64,000 nucleotides of DNA from Aquimarina algiphila (GTDB lineage Bacteria > Bacteroidota > Bacteroidia > Flavobacteriales > Flavobacteriaceae): NCBI RefSeq assembly GCF_007489275.1, contig NZ_VLNR01000020.1, forward strand, positions 21,562 through 85,561, written 5' to 3'. The notes beneath the pieces are model-generated. The model was not told the DNA's origin. It saw only the letters and a list, made by a program, of their open reading frames with translations, and did not search any database. Every line of letters starts with the position of its first letter. The first letter of the stretch is position 1. Of the stretch, positions 53,077-62,189 are shown piece by piece. The position numbers and the translations under genes are program-made.

Positions 53077-53640
53077 TTACACGTTTTTGAATGTAACTTC
53101 AATAAAGTCATCCAACTGTTTTGCATTAAACATTTTTGATGCTACAGATAACCCTTGTAATGCTACCATAAGATAATTTGCCTGTTTATCTATTGTAACC
53201 TTATCCTTTTGAGAATTAAAGCTTAATTTATTTATAAAAGACTCCTTAACATTTGTAGCAAATTTTACAATTTCTGACATAATTAATGTATCTGCATTCT
53301 CCCCGAGTTCATTTACTGTATTAGTAAGCAAGCATCCTTTATTGCTATTCTTATCTTTTGAAAATTCAATAAAATTATAGAAATATTGTTTTATTCCTTC
53401 TACTCCATCAGAGTTATCTAATCTATCAATGAGTTCAAATTGTGCTTTTTTCTTATAACATTTTATACTTTCTAAAAACACTCCTTGTTTATTGCCAAAA
53501 CTAGCATAGACAGAAAATTGGTTAATCCCCATTTCTTTCTCCAACATTCGCACAGAAGTAGTCTCATAGCCATTTCTCCAAAAAAGCTGCATCGCTTTTT
53601 CTATTACTTCTTCTTCCTTATATTCTTTTCTTCTTGCCAA
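53077..53640 (-). CDS. TetR/AcrR-family repressor
   Basis: 187 residues. The N-terminal helix-turn-helix is clear (about 8-58: EEEVIEKAMQLFWRNGYETT, then GINQFSVYASFGNKQGVFLE); the rest is a helical ligand-binding domain (FINKLSFNSQ, YLMVALQGLSVASKMF). The start codon is TTG at 53638-53640; an in-frame stop lies just upstream and no ATG precedes the DNA-binding domain. Matching palindromes before this gene and the AhpD-like gene indicate auto-repression and control of that neighbour. The inducer is unknown. Confidence 0.92.
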   Translation of the reverse strand: MARRKEYKEEEVIEKAMQLFWRNGYETTSVRMLEKEMGINQFSVYASFGNKQGVFLESIKCYKKKAQFELIDRLDNSDGVEGIKQYFYNFIEFSKDKNSNKGCLLTNTVNELGENADTLIMSEIVKFATNVKESFINKLSFNSQKDKVTIDKQANYLMVALQGLSVASKMFNAKQLDDFIEVTFKNV

Positions 53641-53657
53641 AAACCTATTTTATGATT

Positions 53658-53665
53658 CAAAACTA
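53658..53665 (-). promoter_or_regulatory. -7 element of the tetR-type gene promoter
   Basis: The minus strand reads TAGTTTTG, a perfect TAnnTTTG match, overlapping the end of the operator at 53663-53678. A bound repressor would block it. Confidence 0.5.
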
Positions 53666-53678
53666 ATCAATTGCTTAG
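53663..53678. promoter_or_regulatory. second TetR-type operator, in front of the tetR-type gene
   Basis: CTAATCAATTGCTTAG differs from the perfect palindrome at 53043-53058 at one position, and overlaps the -7 element of the regulator's own promoter. Confidence 0.72.
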
Positions 53679-53742
53679 AAATAAAAAAATAATTCCACAA
53701 ATAAAAACCAATAGTGTCTTTTCTTGTATCCTAAAAGTACAA

Positions 53743-53769
53743 ACCCCTACAGATAAAATCTATAGGGGT
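53743..53769 (-). terminator. terminator of the enoyl-CoA hydratase gene
   Basis: ACCCCTACAGAT and ATCTATAGGGGT form a 12-bp stem with one mismatch around a 3-nt loop, 27 bp downstream of the stop. The T-run on the minus strand is modest. Confidence 0.6.
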
Positions 53770-53796
53770 CATATGTTTATTATCTTAATAAACTAA

Positions 53797-54576
53797 CTAC
53801 TTCCCAGGAAAGTCTGCTTTACGTTTTTCAAGAAAAGCTGTAGTTCCTTCTTTAAAGTCTTCGGTACCAAAACAGTTACCAAACTGTTCGATTTCCATTT
53901 TAAATCCATTCACTCCATCTTCGTATGCGGCATTTACCGATTTGATCGCTGCACCAATAGCCACAGAAGAGTTTCTCATAATTTTTCCTGCCAGTTTTTC
54001 GGCTAATGGTATTAATTCTTCCTGACTGGTAACATGATTAACCAAACCATACTGTGATGCTTGATTAGCATCAATCATTCCTGCTGTCATGATCATTTCC
54101 ATAGCTCTACCTTTACCAACCAATTGTGGTAATCGCTGCGTACCGCCATATCCCGGGATCACTCCTAAAGAAACCTCTGGTAGTCCCATTTTTGCATTGT
54201 CGCTGGCTATTCTAAAATGCGCAGCCATTGCTAATTCTAATCCACCTCCTAATGCAAAACCATTGACAGCTGCAATTACAGGTGTAGAAAGATTCGCAAC
54301 AAAGTCAAACAATACTTCCTGACCTTTTTCTGCCAGTTTTCCTCCTTCGGCAACAGAAAAATCAGCAAATTCACTGATATCTGCTCCGGCTACAAAAGCT
54401 TTTTCTCCACTTCCGGTAACAATAATAACTTTGGTATCAGCATCAAGATCAGCTACTCTAAAAGCAGCATGTAATTCTTGTATTGTTTCTTTATTAAGTG
54501 CATTTAATTTTGATGGACGATTTATTGTAATCCTTGTAATTCCTTTGTTTTGAGATGTGAGAATATTAGTGTACAT
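53797..54576 (-). CDS. enoyl-CoA hydratase/isomerase (crotonase family)
   Basis: 259 residues, typical length. It hydrates trans-2-enoyl-CoA to 3-hydroxyacyl-CoA in beta-oxidation or related pathways. The oxyanion-hole segments KAFVAGADISEFA and NGFALGGGLELAM and the catalytic glutamate region GLPEVSLGVIPGYGGTQRL are intact, with both conserved glutamates present (in GGLELAM and LPEVSLG). No other fatty-acid gene is adjacent, so the exact substrate (short-chain enoyl-CoA most likely) is not fixed by context. Confidence 0.94.
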   Translation of the reverse strand: MYTNILTSQNKGITRITINRPSKLNALNKETIQELHAAFRVADLDADTKVIIVTGSGEKAFVAGADISEFADFSVAEGGKLAEKGQEVLFDFVANLSTPVIAAVNGFALGGGLELAMAAHFRIASDNAKMGLPEVSLGVIPGYGGTQRLPQLVGKGRAMEMIMTAGMIDANQASQYGLVNHVTSQEELIPLAEKLAGKIMRNSSVAIGAAIKSVNAAYEDGVNGFKMEIEQFGNCFGTEDFKEGTTAFLEKRKADFPGK

Positions 54577-54668
54577 AAAAAGTTATTTTCTTTCTCGCAT
54601 TTACGAGACTATAATTGTTGTATAAATTAAATTATTTCAAAATTTACCGTTGTGAGAGGCTTTTTGAT

Positions 54669-56120
54669 TTACTCCTTGGGAAACCTGACTTTAAAAACAG
54701 TTCCTTTTTCTTCCCGAGAGGTAAAGGTAATACTTCCATTATAGGTTTCCACAATATTTTTTACCATTCCTAAACCTAATCCCATTCCGCTTGTCTTTGT
54801 TGTAAACTTGGGTTCAAAAACCTTCTTTTTATTTTCTTCATTAATTCCGATTCCATTATCTGCAACAGTAATTACCACATCATTTCCGTCGGTAAAAACA
54901 TCCACAATAATTTTTGGAGTACGATCTTCTGGAATTGCCTGTATTCCATTTTTTACCAAATTGGTAACTACTCTTATAAGTTGGGTTCTATCGAATTCTG
55001 CTATAATTTTTTCTTTTTCTGAAGGGAAAACAATATATCCTTCGTTAAATATATCTAATGCCAATCCTACAATCTTTACTACATCCAGAGTTTCACTTTT
55101 TTGAGCAGGCATCTGCGCAAAATTAGAAAATGCAGAAGCTATAGAACTCATTGTATCTATCTGTTGAATTAAGGTATCGCTATATTCCTGTATTTTCTGA
55201 TCAATATTAAGATCATTAGCATCAAATTTTCGTTGAAAACTCTGAACAGTTAACCGCATCGGTGTTAATGGATTTTTGATTTCATGCGCTACTTGTTTTG
55301 CCATTTCCCTCCATGCTGCTTCTCTTTCGCTTTTAGCCAACATGACAGCACTTTCTTCTAACTCATCAATCATGCTATTATACGCATTCACCAAAGAGTA
55401 GATTTCATCACTTGCATCTCCAATTTCGATTCTCTTATTTCGTTTATCAAGCCGGGTTTGATCAATCGTTTCAGAAATTGTTTTCAATGATCTTGTAATA
55501 TATTTAGACAGAAAATAGGCTAATGCAATTGCAATCAAAAGCATTAATAAATATACTTGCCCTAAACGCTTTAAAAATTCAAATAACTCTCTAGTAATCA
55601 AATCATTATCTTCTAAATAAGGAAGATTAAGTATTGCTAATGGTTTTGCTTTACGATCAGTAATATAAGTATAGGAAGTCAAAAATTTCCCCTCATTCCT
55701 CTCAGACTCCACCAGGTATCTCTTATCAAATTGAGAAGAAAGTGTATCTATAATCAATGAGTTCAATTGCACTGTGTCTTTTATAAAAGCTGCTTCTGAC
55801 TTGATCAATAACTTACCAGAAAGACTATAGATATTAATTGGCAATGAATGTTCTTCTGAAATCTGATAAATACGATTCTTTTCTCTAAAAATAAGGGTTA
55901 TATTATCTTCTTCTACAGGATATGTTGTACTCTTTAAAACATTATCAATAGCAATTTGTATTCGTTCTTCTTTTCTTTCTAAACGTTCCCTGTGATATTC
56001 TTCTGCTTCTTCTTTATATTGATAAACAGTAACAGCTGCAATCAATATTGAAGCTAGAAAAATCAATAAAGTCATCGAGATAAAAATTCGTGTACGAAGA
56101 GAAAGTCTTAGTAGCCTCAT
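54669..56120 (-). CDS. NtrY-like sensor histidine kinase, orphan
   Basis: 483 residues. A first membrane helix (about 12-33), a periplasmic sensor region (about 35-185), a second helix (about 188-206), HAMP (about 207-258), then the H-box AKQVAHEIKNPLTPMRL with His279 and an HATPase domain (N-box NLVKNGIQAIPEDRTP, G1 VADNGIGI, F-box PKFTTK, G2 SGMGLGLGMVKNIV). No response regulator gene is adjacent, so its partner is elsewhere. The H-box resembles NtrY and related kinases that pair with sigma-54 activators. Confidence 0.93.
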   Translation of the reverse strand: MRLLRLSLRTRIFISMTLLIFLASILIAAVTVYQYKEEAEEYHRERLERKEERIQIAIDNVLKSTTYPVEEDNITLIFREKNRIYQISEEHSLPINIYSLSGKLLIKSEAAFIKDTVQLNSLIIDTLSSQFDKRYLVESERNEGKFLTSYTYITDRKAKPLAILNLPYLEDNDLITRELFEFLKRLGQVYLLMLLIAIALAYFLSKYITRSLKTISETIDQTRLDKRNKRIEIGDASDEIYSLVNAYNSMIDELEESAVMLAKSEREAAWREMAKQVAHEIKNPLTPMRLTVQSFQRKFDANDLNIDQKIQEYSDTLIQQIDTMSSIASAFSNFAQMPAQKSETLDVVKIVGLALDIFNEGYIVFPSEKEKIIAEFDRTQLIRVVTNLVKNGIQAIPEDRTPKIIVDVFTDGNDVVITVADNGIGINEENKKKVFEPKFTTKTSGMGLGLGMVKNIVETYNGSITFTSREEKGTVFKVRFPKE

Positions 56121-56223
56121 ATTATTTTTTGAACCATAAAGATAGCAAATATCGCACCAAAATAGTTGTAAAAAGAAATCTCAAAAAGCTTCGAATTTCC
56201 TAAATTTACCTAGCTTTTACTTT

Positions 56224-57915
56224 ATGGACAATTCTACATTACTTTCTGTGCAAAATCTTTGCGTCTCTTTTTTGTCAGAAGACAAAGAAAATCAAGTTCT
56301 ATTTGATCTATCTTTTAGTATTCAAAAAAACGAGATCTTAGGAGTTGTAGGAGAATCTGGTAGTGGTAAATCGGTAGCATCTCTTGCCATCCTTGGTTTG
56401 CTCCCCAATAAAATCTCGAATATCACCAAAGGAGACATTAATTATGATGGCAAATCTCTAACTGGTCTTAATCAAAAAGAATATAGATCAATTCGTGGTA
56501 ATGAGATAGCTATGATTTTTCAGGAACCTATGAGCTCTTTGAATCCATCTATGAAATGTGGAAAACAGGTTGCCGAAATCCTGCATCAACATACTGACTT
56601 ATCCAAAACCGAGATAAAAGCCGAGGTCCTTTCTTTGTTTCATAAGGTAAAACTTCCTGACCCTGTTCGTGCTTATACTTCATACCCTCATCAATTAAGT
56701 GGTGGTCAAAAGCAACGAATTATGATTGCTATGGCGATTGCGTGTAAACCAAAACTACTAATTGCTGATGAGCCAACCACAGCACTTGATGTTACTGTAC
56801 AAAAAGAAATTATTGAGTTGCTTAAAAGCTTACAGGCAGAATACAAAATGAGTGTTCTATTTATTTCACATGATCTATCTCTGGTTTCAGAAATAGCAGA
56901 TCACGTTCTTGTCATGTATCAAGGGAAAATGGTAGAATACAATACGACACACAATATATTTCATAATCCCGAAAAAGAATATACCAAAGCGCTAATTAAT
57001 GCAAGACCTCCTATGGATATCAGGTTTAGAAAACTACCAACTATAGCCGATTTTCTTGATGATGGTGATAAAGACCGGGAAGTGATTACTAAAGAAAAGC
57101 GAGCTCAAAATCATCAAAACTTATATAGCAATCCACCTTTATTAGAAGTTCTTAATGTTGAAAAAAGTTACTTTTCTAAAGTAGGGTTATTTGGCAAAGC
57201 AGAGTTTAAAGCCGTGGATGATGTAAGTTTTAAACTATATGAAGGCGAAACCCTGGGGCTTGTAGGAGAATCAGGCTGTGGAAAATCAACTTTGGGAAAT
57301 ACCATTTTACAATTAGACAGAGCAAATAAAGGTCAAATTATTTATAAAGGTGAAGATATTACACGATTATCAGGCTCTGCAATAAGGTCTCTTCGAAAAG
57401 AAATCCAACTTATATTTCAGGATCCTTTTGCATCTCTTAATCCAAGAATTACCGTAGGAAAAGCCATCATGGAGCCTATGCAAGCTCATAAGTTATATCA
57501 GAATGATGCAGAAAGAAAAGAAAAAGTATTAGAATTGCTAAACCGAGTAAGCCTTAGCGAGGAACATTTTAACCGTTACCCACATGAATTTAGCGGAGGA
57601 CAAAGACAACGCATCGGTATTGCCCGAACCATAGCTTTACAGCCCAAGCTCATTATATGTGATGAATCTGTAAGTGCACTGGATATATCTGTACAAGCCC
57701 AGGTACTTAACCTATTAAATGAATTAAAAGATAATTTTGGGTTTACGTATATTTTTATTTCTCATGATCTTGCTGTGGTAAAATACATGTCTGACCAATT
57801 ATTGGTAATGAATAGTGGTAAAATAGAAGAGCAAGGAGATGCAGATACAATATATGAAAACCCACAAAAAGAATATACTAAAAAGTTAATACAGGCAATT
57901 CCTAAAAGCAGGTAG
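56224..57915 (+). CDS. double-ATPase ABC protein, peptide/nickel (Dpp/Gsi/Yej) type
   Basis: 563 residues with two complete nucleotide-binding domains. The first has Walker A GESGSGKS (43-50), signature LSGGQKQR and Walker B LLIADEPTTALD; the second has Walker A GESGCGKST (about 350), signature FSGGQRQR and LIICDESVSALD. Each is followed by the oligopeptide-transporter C-terminal extension (NPEKEYTKALI, NPQKEYTKKLI). Family members drive uptake of di- or oligopeptides, glutathione or nickel through separate permeases. No permease or binding-protein gene is adjacent, so its partners are elsewhere. Confidence 0.94.
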   Translation: MDNSTLLSVQNLCVSFLSEDKENQVLFDLSFSIQKNEILGVVGESGSGKSVASLAILGLLPNKISNITKGDINYDGKSLTGLNQKEYRSIRGNEIAMIFQEPMSSLNPSMKCGKQVAEILHQHTDLSKTEIKAEVLSLFHKVKLPDPVRAYTSYPHQLSGGQKQRIMIAMAIACKPKLLIADEPTTALDVTVQKEIIELLKSLQAEYKMSVLFISHDLSLVSEIADHVLVMYQGKMVEYNTTHNIFHNPEKEYTKALINARPPMDIRFRKLPTIADFLDDGDKDREVITKEKRAQNHQNLYSNPPLLEVLNVEKSYFSKVGLFGKAEFKAVDDVSFKLYEGETLGLVGESGCGKSTLGNTILQLDRANKGQIIYKGEDITRLSGSAIRSLRKEIQLIFQDPFASLNPRITVGKAIMEPMQAHKLYQNDAERKEKVLELLNRVSLSEEHFNRYPHEFSGGQRQRIGIARTIALQPKLIICDESVSALDISVQAQVLNLLNELKDNFGFTYIFISHDLAVVKYMSDQLLVMNSGKIEEQGDADTIYENPQKEYTKKLIQAIPKSR

Positions 57916-57968
57916 ATACATTTTCATATAACATCATAACCAAAGTAAAAATAGCGACTCCTTCTGCT

Positions 57969-59003
57969 CTATAAAATTTCTTCTAAATTAAGACTCAACG
58001 ATACACGTAACTTTTCTCGTATTGGGTTCTCTTCTTCTGATAGCCCTAATAAACTAGCAACGTCTAAATCAACATATTTTCCTTTGAAACCAGTGCCAAT
58101 TGAGACAAAAGAATCTGTTAGTCGATTTATACCATGAGAATAACCACTTCTTGCTATTAATTTTTCTTTATATGCAAACTCTAAGCCCAATGCTATTACC
58201 GAGCCTTCTAAACCAAAACCAAGGTTTTCTCCATTAGTATTCTCAACATATGAATCAAGTAATGTTTTATACTCTGTAGTAATCCCAAGTATTTTTTCCT
58301 GGTTGAAAATAAAGTCAAAACCTGTTCCTATACTTAGAGTAGAAGGAGCATAAATTTCAATAGGTTTATTGTCATTTAAAGACCTCCCTCTTAAATTGGA
58401 AAAATGAAACCCTGCTCTCCATCTACCATTAAATTTCTTGTATGCTATTTCATTTCCATAATAGAATCCTGAAACATCGATACCATATAGACTTGATACA
58501 TCACTAAACTCATCTAAAAGAAGAACTTTATCCTCTAATAAAATGAAACGCCCCCCAACCGACATTGCAAACGTATCACTCAATCTTAGCGAATAAGAAC
58601 CATCTATAGATAATTCTAGAGCGGCTTGAATAGTTCTATTTCTGAATGCTACAAATTTACTGATTTCATAAGCATAACCTCGAAAACCTAAGCCATAGGC
58701 ACTGCGGGTATCGAGTTTATTATAAAAACTTAGATTTAATTGATTAAGCTCATTAAACTCTTGGTTATTTCCAAGAACTTGAGTAATTCCTATTTCACAT
58801 GCTTTATCAGAAAACACATGTTTTGCAGGATTCCAAAATTGAGAAAAAGCATCGGTAGATGTTCCTACCCCAACATCACCTTGACCAGCCGCCCTACCAT
58901 CTGTTACAATACCAATAAAACCATCTCTTACTGTGGTCACATTATTCTGTTGAGCAGACAGACAGCCGAAACATATTAAAGTGAATATGAAAACATTTCT
59001 CAT
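57969..59003 (-). CDS. PorV/PorQ-like outer membrane beta-barrel protein
   Basis: 344 residues with a signal peptide (about 1-18, ending LSAQ). The N-terminus of the mature part, GRAAGQGDVGVGTSTDAFSQ followed by FWNPAKHVF, is the hallmark of the PorV/UPF0164-type family, and the body alternates short strands as in a 14-strand FadL-like barrel. PorV is a Type IX secretion shuttle protein in Bacteroidota; many genomes hold further paralogues. No other T9SS gene is nearby, so this could be a paralogue rather than PorV itself. Confidence 0.8.
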   Translation of the reverse strand: MRNVFIFTLICFGCLSAQQNNVTTVRDGFIGIVTDGRAAGQGDVGVGTSTDAFSQFWNPAKHVFSDKACEIGITQVLGNNQEFNELNQLNLSFYNKLDTRSAYGLGFRGYAYEISKFVAFRNRTIQAALELSIDGSYSLRLSDTFAMSVGGRFILLEDKVLLLDEFSDVSSLYGIDVSGFYYGNEIAYKKFNGRWRAGFHFSNLRGRSLNDNKPIEIYAPSTLSIGTGFDFIFNQEKILGITTEYKTLLDSYVENTNGENLGFGLEGSVIALGLEFAYKEKLIARSGYSHGINRLTDSFVSIGTGFKGKYVDLDVASLLGLSEEENPIREKLRVSLSLNLEEIL

Positions 59004-59068
59004 AATTTTAGTTACGTTACGTCGTATAGCAGTTTACCGCTCTAGGTAAACAACGCCATAGATACCGT

Positions 59069-60481
59069 CTAATTGTTTAGCAATTCAAAAGCACGTTCTA
59101 TTCCGCTATCTTTTTCTTCTTGAAAATCTATAGTTGACAAAAATGGCACTCGATTTTCTTGATTTTCAGGTCCAATTCCAATAGCTTCAAATACTTCTCC
59201 TTGTGCATCACTATATATTTCGTTTGATAATCCTATTTCTGCTCCATTAGGCAATACATGCGTAAGAATAGTAGAAAAAGCGCCATTTGTATTTTCTCCT
59301 ACTAGGGTTACATTCGGTAAATCTTTCATGCATAATGTAAAAAGTTCTGCTGCACTTATGGTAAAAGGGCTTGTAAGCAATACAATATCTCCAGTGAATT
59401 GAAAATCCCCGCGTGGCCCAACAGAAAAGGGTTTATTTTCTGTAAAACCATCACCTAATCTAGCTTTTTTATAATATGAAACTCGCTCCTGATCCATAAA
59501 ACGGGATACCATATTTAAAGCTACAGTATCATATCCTCCATCGTTAAAACGCATATCGAGAATTAGTTTAGAAACCCCAGATTCTTTAAGATCATTCATT
59601 ATCGTATCTAAAACAGTATTTAATGTAGATAATTCATTATTAAAATTTGTTCCATATCCTTCCATGGCCGAAACAAGAATATACCCAACATCATCATTAA
59701 TCAACCCCCATATAATCTTCTCTCTCTCATCTATTTCAAAATCTCCTCCTAAATATTTTGATACTATTGTTATCGCTTTTTGATTGAAAAGAGCATCATA
59801 ATCGTCCCCATTCTCTATGATAAGATCTCCACTTAGGTTAGCATTTAATCTTTCATATAATTTAGGATTTCCTGATTCAATTTGAATAGCATTATTTTCA
59901 TCTGTAATACTTACATGACCATCTTCTAATAAAAAGACTAACTCTTCTAAAGTATCATAAAAATTTTCTGCTGTTATTTGATCTCGTAAACCTTCATATT
60001 GAGACCAATCAATATTTCTTGTTTCAAAAAAAGCATAATAATCATTAAAGATGTTCCAGAAATGATCAAAATTTACTTGAGGGTCTTCTGTGTCAGAAAT
60101 TTGATCAGGTAGGCAGTTTGGATTCTGATTTGGTAATCGAACAAATTTTATTTCAGAATCTGATAATTCTGAAGAGGCAACAAGTTCATTTTCGCTGATA
60201 AGATCAAAGTCAAATCCAAAGAAATCCTGAAGAACAAAATCATCGTTTTGAATTGAGCAACCAGCAGCATTTGTGTTGTAAAACACATCATTTCCATCGG
60301 TAAATTCAAAAATCCAACCTTTATCTGCTATTGACCAAAATCCATTGGTTGAATCTTGTGGTGTAGCAGGCATGTCATCATCAGATTGACAAGCGGTAAA
60401 AATTAATAAAATGAGTATTAGCAAACACGCATTAACATACTTTATTGTTTCTGTTTTTATGTTGATATATGAATTCATCAT
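59069..60481 (-). CDS. S41-family (C-terminal processing-like) peptidase lipoprotein
   Basis: About 470 residues from the ATG at 60479-60481 (another directly follows), giving a lipoprotein signal ending IFTAC; a frame from 60538 adds 19 residues before it. After an N-terminal domain come the S41 features: YILVSAMEGYG, LILDMRFNDGGYDTVA, and the nucleophile serine in TSPFTISAAELF (Ser395 counted from 60538), with LVGENTNGAFS after it. A PDZ domain is not obvious. Related Bacteroidota enzymes are tail-specific-like proteases at the cell surface. It stands alone, with PorV-like downstream. Confidence 0.88.
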   Translation of the reverse strand: MMNSYINIKTETIKYVNACLLILILLIFTACQSDDDMPATPQDSTNGFWSIADKGWIFEFTDGNDVFYNTNAAGCSIQNDDFVLQDFFGFDFDLISENELVASSELSDSEIKFVRLPNQNPNCLPDQISDTEDPQVNFDHFWNIFNDYYAFFETRNIDWSQYEGLRDQITAENFYDTLEELVFLLEDGHVSITDENNAIQIESGNPKLYERLNANLSGDLIIENGDDYDALFNQKAITIVSKYLGGDFEIDEREKIIWGLINDDVGYILVSAMEGYGTNFNNELSTLNTVLDTIMNDLKESGVSKLILDMRFNDGGYDTVALNMVSRFMDQERVSYYKKARLGDGFTENKPFSVGPRGDFQFTGDIVLLTSPFTISAAELFTLCMKDLPNVTLVGENTNGAFSTILTHVLPNGAEIGLSNEIYSDAQGEVFEAIGIGPENQENRVPFLSTIDFQEEKDSGIERAFELLNN

Positions 60482-60593
60482 AGTTTTATTTTTGAAATTA
60501 TTATAGTTGAAAATTGTAACGTTTGATCGTCTATTCAAAAAACACTTGATCCAAAGAAAACGGTATTCTGTGCTATTTAAAGATTATGAAAAT

Positions 60594-60899
60594 TGCTAAA
60601 AACGATATCCAATATTGCCATCTATTCTTTTATTTTTATCAGCCGTTTTTTTAGATTGTAATACCAACGAAGTTCTAATGCTATCACAGGTTTAATATTT
60701 GATGTATTAAGACCTCCAAAACATATTTCACTTCGTAATGCAATTTGATTTGATAATTTTAATTCATTGTGCGCCCATATACCTAATAATCCTGTTTGAA
60801 TACCAAAACTGATTTTCCTACCGATATGTTTTTTTCATTTTGAAAAAACCCTAAATAAGAACTCATTGCTAAAAAGGAAGCAAAAACTATTTTAGTCAT
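60594..60899 (-). pseudogene. frameshifted relic of an outer-membrane/exported protein gene
   Basis: From the ATG at 60897-60899 a signal peptide is encoded (MTKIVFASFLAMSSYLGFFQ), but the frame stops 38 codons in. A shifted frame continues ISFGIQTGLLGIWAHNELK...GGLNTSNIKPVIALELRWYYN, and a second shift gives ADKNKRIDGNIGYRF before a stop. The order and the ending GYRF recall a flavobacterial family of about 200-residue barrel-like proteins with ALRSEI and RWYYNL motifs, known to me from memory. The relic is about half that length, so an internal deletion is likely in addition to the two frameshifts. Confidence 0.65.
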
Positions 60900-61013
60900 T
60901 ATTATGTTTTTTTGATTAACCGAAGTAAAAGTATCTGAATCAAAAAAATAAAAATGCAATTTTAGAATTGTAGAAGTCCTAATACGGGATAATTATATAA
61001 ATTAGGACTGTTT

Positions 61014-61316
61014 TTAAAGCTTCCTGTAAGCACCAGGCGATACTCCTTCACTGGTTTTGAAAGTACTATAAAAAACACTTTTAGATTTAAAACCGGCCTC
61101 CATACCAATCGCCTCAACAGAATATTTATTAAATACTGGATTTTGCAATAGGTTTTTAGCCGCTTCAATTCGATATTCATTCACAAATTGAATCACACTT
61201 TTGTTAAGCTCTTGATTTATAATTTGCGATAAATATCTTTCGCTAGTTTCTAATCGATTTGACAGGTCTGATCTACTCAAAAGAGGGTTTTTATACAGTT
61301 CCTCTTCATCCATCAT
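61014..61316 (-). CDS. solitary AraC-type DNA-binding domain (truncated regulator)
   Basis: 100 residues that consist only of the double helix-turn-helix of an AraC protein: LSRSDLSNRLETSERYLSQI, FVNEYRIEAAKNLL and VEAIGMEAGFKSKSVFYSTF, ending GVSPGAYRK. The usual N-terminal sensory or 7TM domain is missing, with an in-frame stop a few codons upstream of the MMDEEE start. It may be the 3' remnant of a broken regulator or a functional stand-alone domain. The adjoining pseudogene supports decay. The DNA-binding part itself is intact. Confidence 0.65.
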   Translation of the reverse strand: MMDEEELYKNPLLSRSDLSNRLETSERYLSQIINQELNKSVIQFVNEYRIEAAKNLLQNPVFNKYSVEAIGMEAGFKSKSVFYSTFKTSEGVSPGAYRKL

Positions 61317-62036
61317 CTCATATAATTGACTAATAATTTATGAGGGGCAAAACCAAAAGTACAAACAATAAAAGGGCTTAACAAATGTTGAAATGTTCAT
61401 TTATGTTAATTTGATATTCATTTTTAAAGCTCTAATAATATTATTTTCCTCAAAATGTTAATTTAGGTCTAAACATAGTGTCAATAAGGGCTTATAAAGC
61501 TTCATTTAGACCTAAAACAATCCTAATTGTACTTAAATCTACACCAAAAATTAAGTTTAATACTGCTATAAAACAAGGTTTCTCTTTTTTTGTATTGTTT
61601 TCTTAGTGTTTATAAGGCTTAGACCTTAACTACATTAGCTATATTTTTTGCACTTTTGGTTTTATCCGAATTTATTAACCTTTTTATTAACCTTTTCAAT
61701 AGTGTTTTTGTGAGTTTTTTGACCATCTATTTTCTAGTCTATTTAAACTTCTTTTTACAATTTAGTTTAATTCAATTTCTGCAACTTTTGACGAATTGAA
61801 TAGTCCTTTTTTTGGTATTATATTTGATGTTATTTTTTGAAAAACATTGTTATAAATACGCGGTAAAACCGTAATTATTATTGTACTCGTTTTATTATTT
61901 TTGCTTCAAAATTATATATGATCTAAAACTACTATAATCCATATTTTATTAATTACTGATTTTCAAGAGTTCTTTCGATATTTGATTTGATAAGTTCTAA
62001 TTTTGCATCTAGTTATAAATTTTAAATTAGATCATC
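61317..62036. other. 720-bp AT-rich region without a gene
   Basis: No credible coding frame is seen on either strand. It contains a perfect 12-bp inverted pair TTTAGGTCTAAA (61462-61473) and TTTAGACCTAAA (61505-61516), a 12-bp tandem duplication TTTATTAACCTT (61671-61694), a short hairpin CGGTAAAACCG near 61861, and a promoter described separately. A further TATTTTTG (-7-like) is at 61896-61903 without a good -33 partner. It separates the decayed genes from the phage-like cluster. Confidence 0.6.
61796..61826 (+). promoter_or_regulatory. Bacteroidota-type promoter for the small lipoprotein/membrane protein pair
   Basis: TTG at 61796-61798, a 20-bp spacer, then TATATTTG at 61819-61826, fitting TTTG-N19/20-TAnnTTTG. 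Transcription would begin near 61833, leaving a leader of about 200 nt before the lipoprotein ATG. Confidence 0.55.
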
Positions 62037-62189
62037 ATGAAAAAGGTAATTTTATTATTTCTAGTAGTTTTTTTTGTAAGCTGTAATGTTCAACCAATAA
62101 GTGAAGAAGTTCCTGAGGAGAATATTGATCATAAAATTGAAATAAAATCATTAGATAAAGATGAATATGAGATTCCAGATAACGGATAA
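62037..62189 (+). CDS. small lipoprotein, 50 aa
   Basis: A frame of 50 codons from the ATG at 62037 encodes a textbook lipoprotein signal, MKKVILLFLVVFFVSC (Cys16), followed by a short acidic tail (EEVPEENIDHKIEIK) ending IPDNG. The tail is too short to form an enzyme; it could be an entry-exclusion, lysis or regulatory lipopeptide, which is speculation. Its last 29 bp overlap the start of the next gene in another frame, suggesting coupled translation. A promoter lies about 210 bp upstream. Confidence 0.7.
   Translation: MKKVILLFLVVFFVSCNVQPISEEVPEENIDHKIEIKSLDKDEYEIPDNG

Noticed and set aside
60962..61180. 72-residue frame overlapping the solitary AraC domain
   Set aside because: An alternate frame of the same strand; the AraC frame is clearly the coding one.
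61671..61694. 12-bp tandem duplication considered as a CRISPR or iteron array
   Set aside because: Only two units with no spacers and no further copies.
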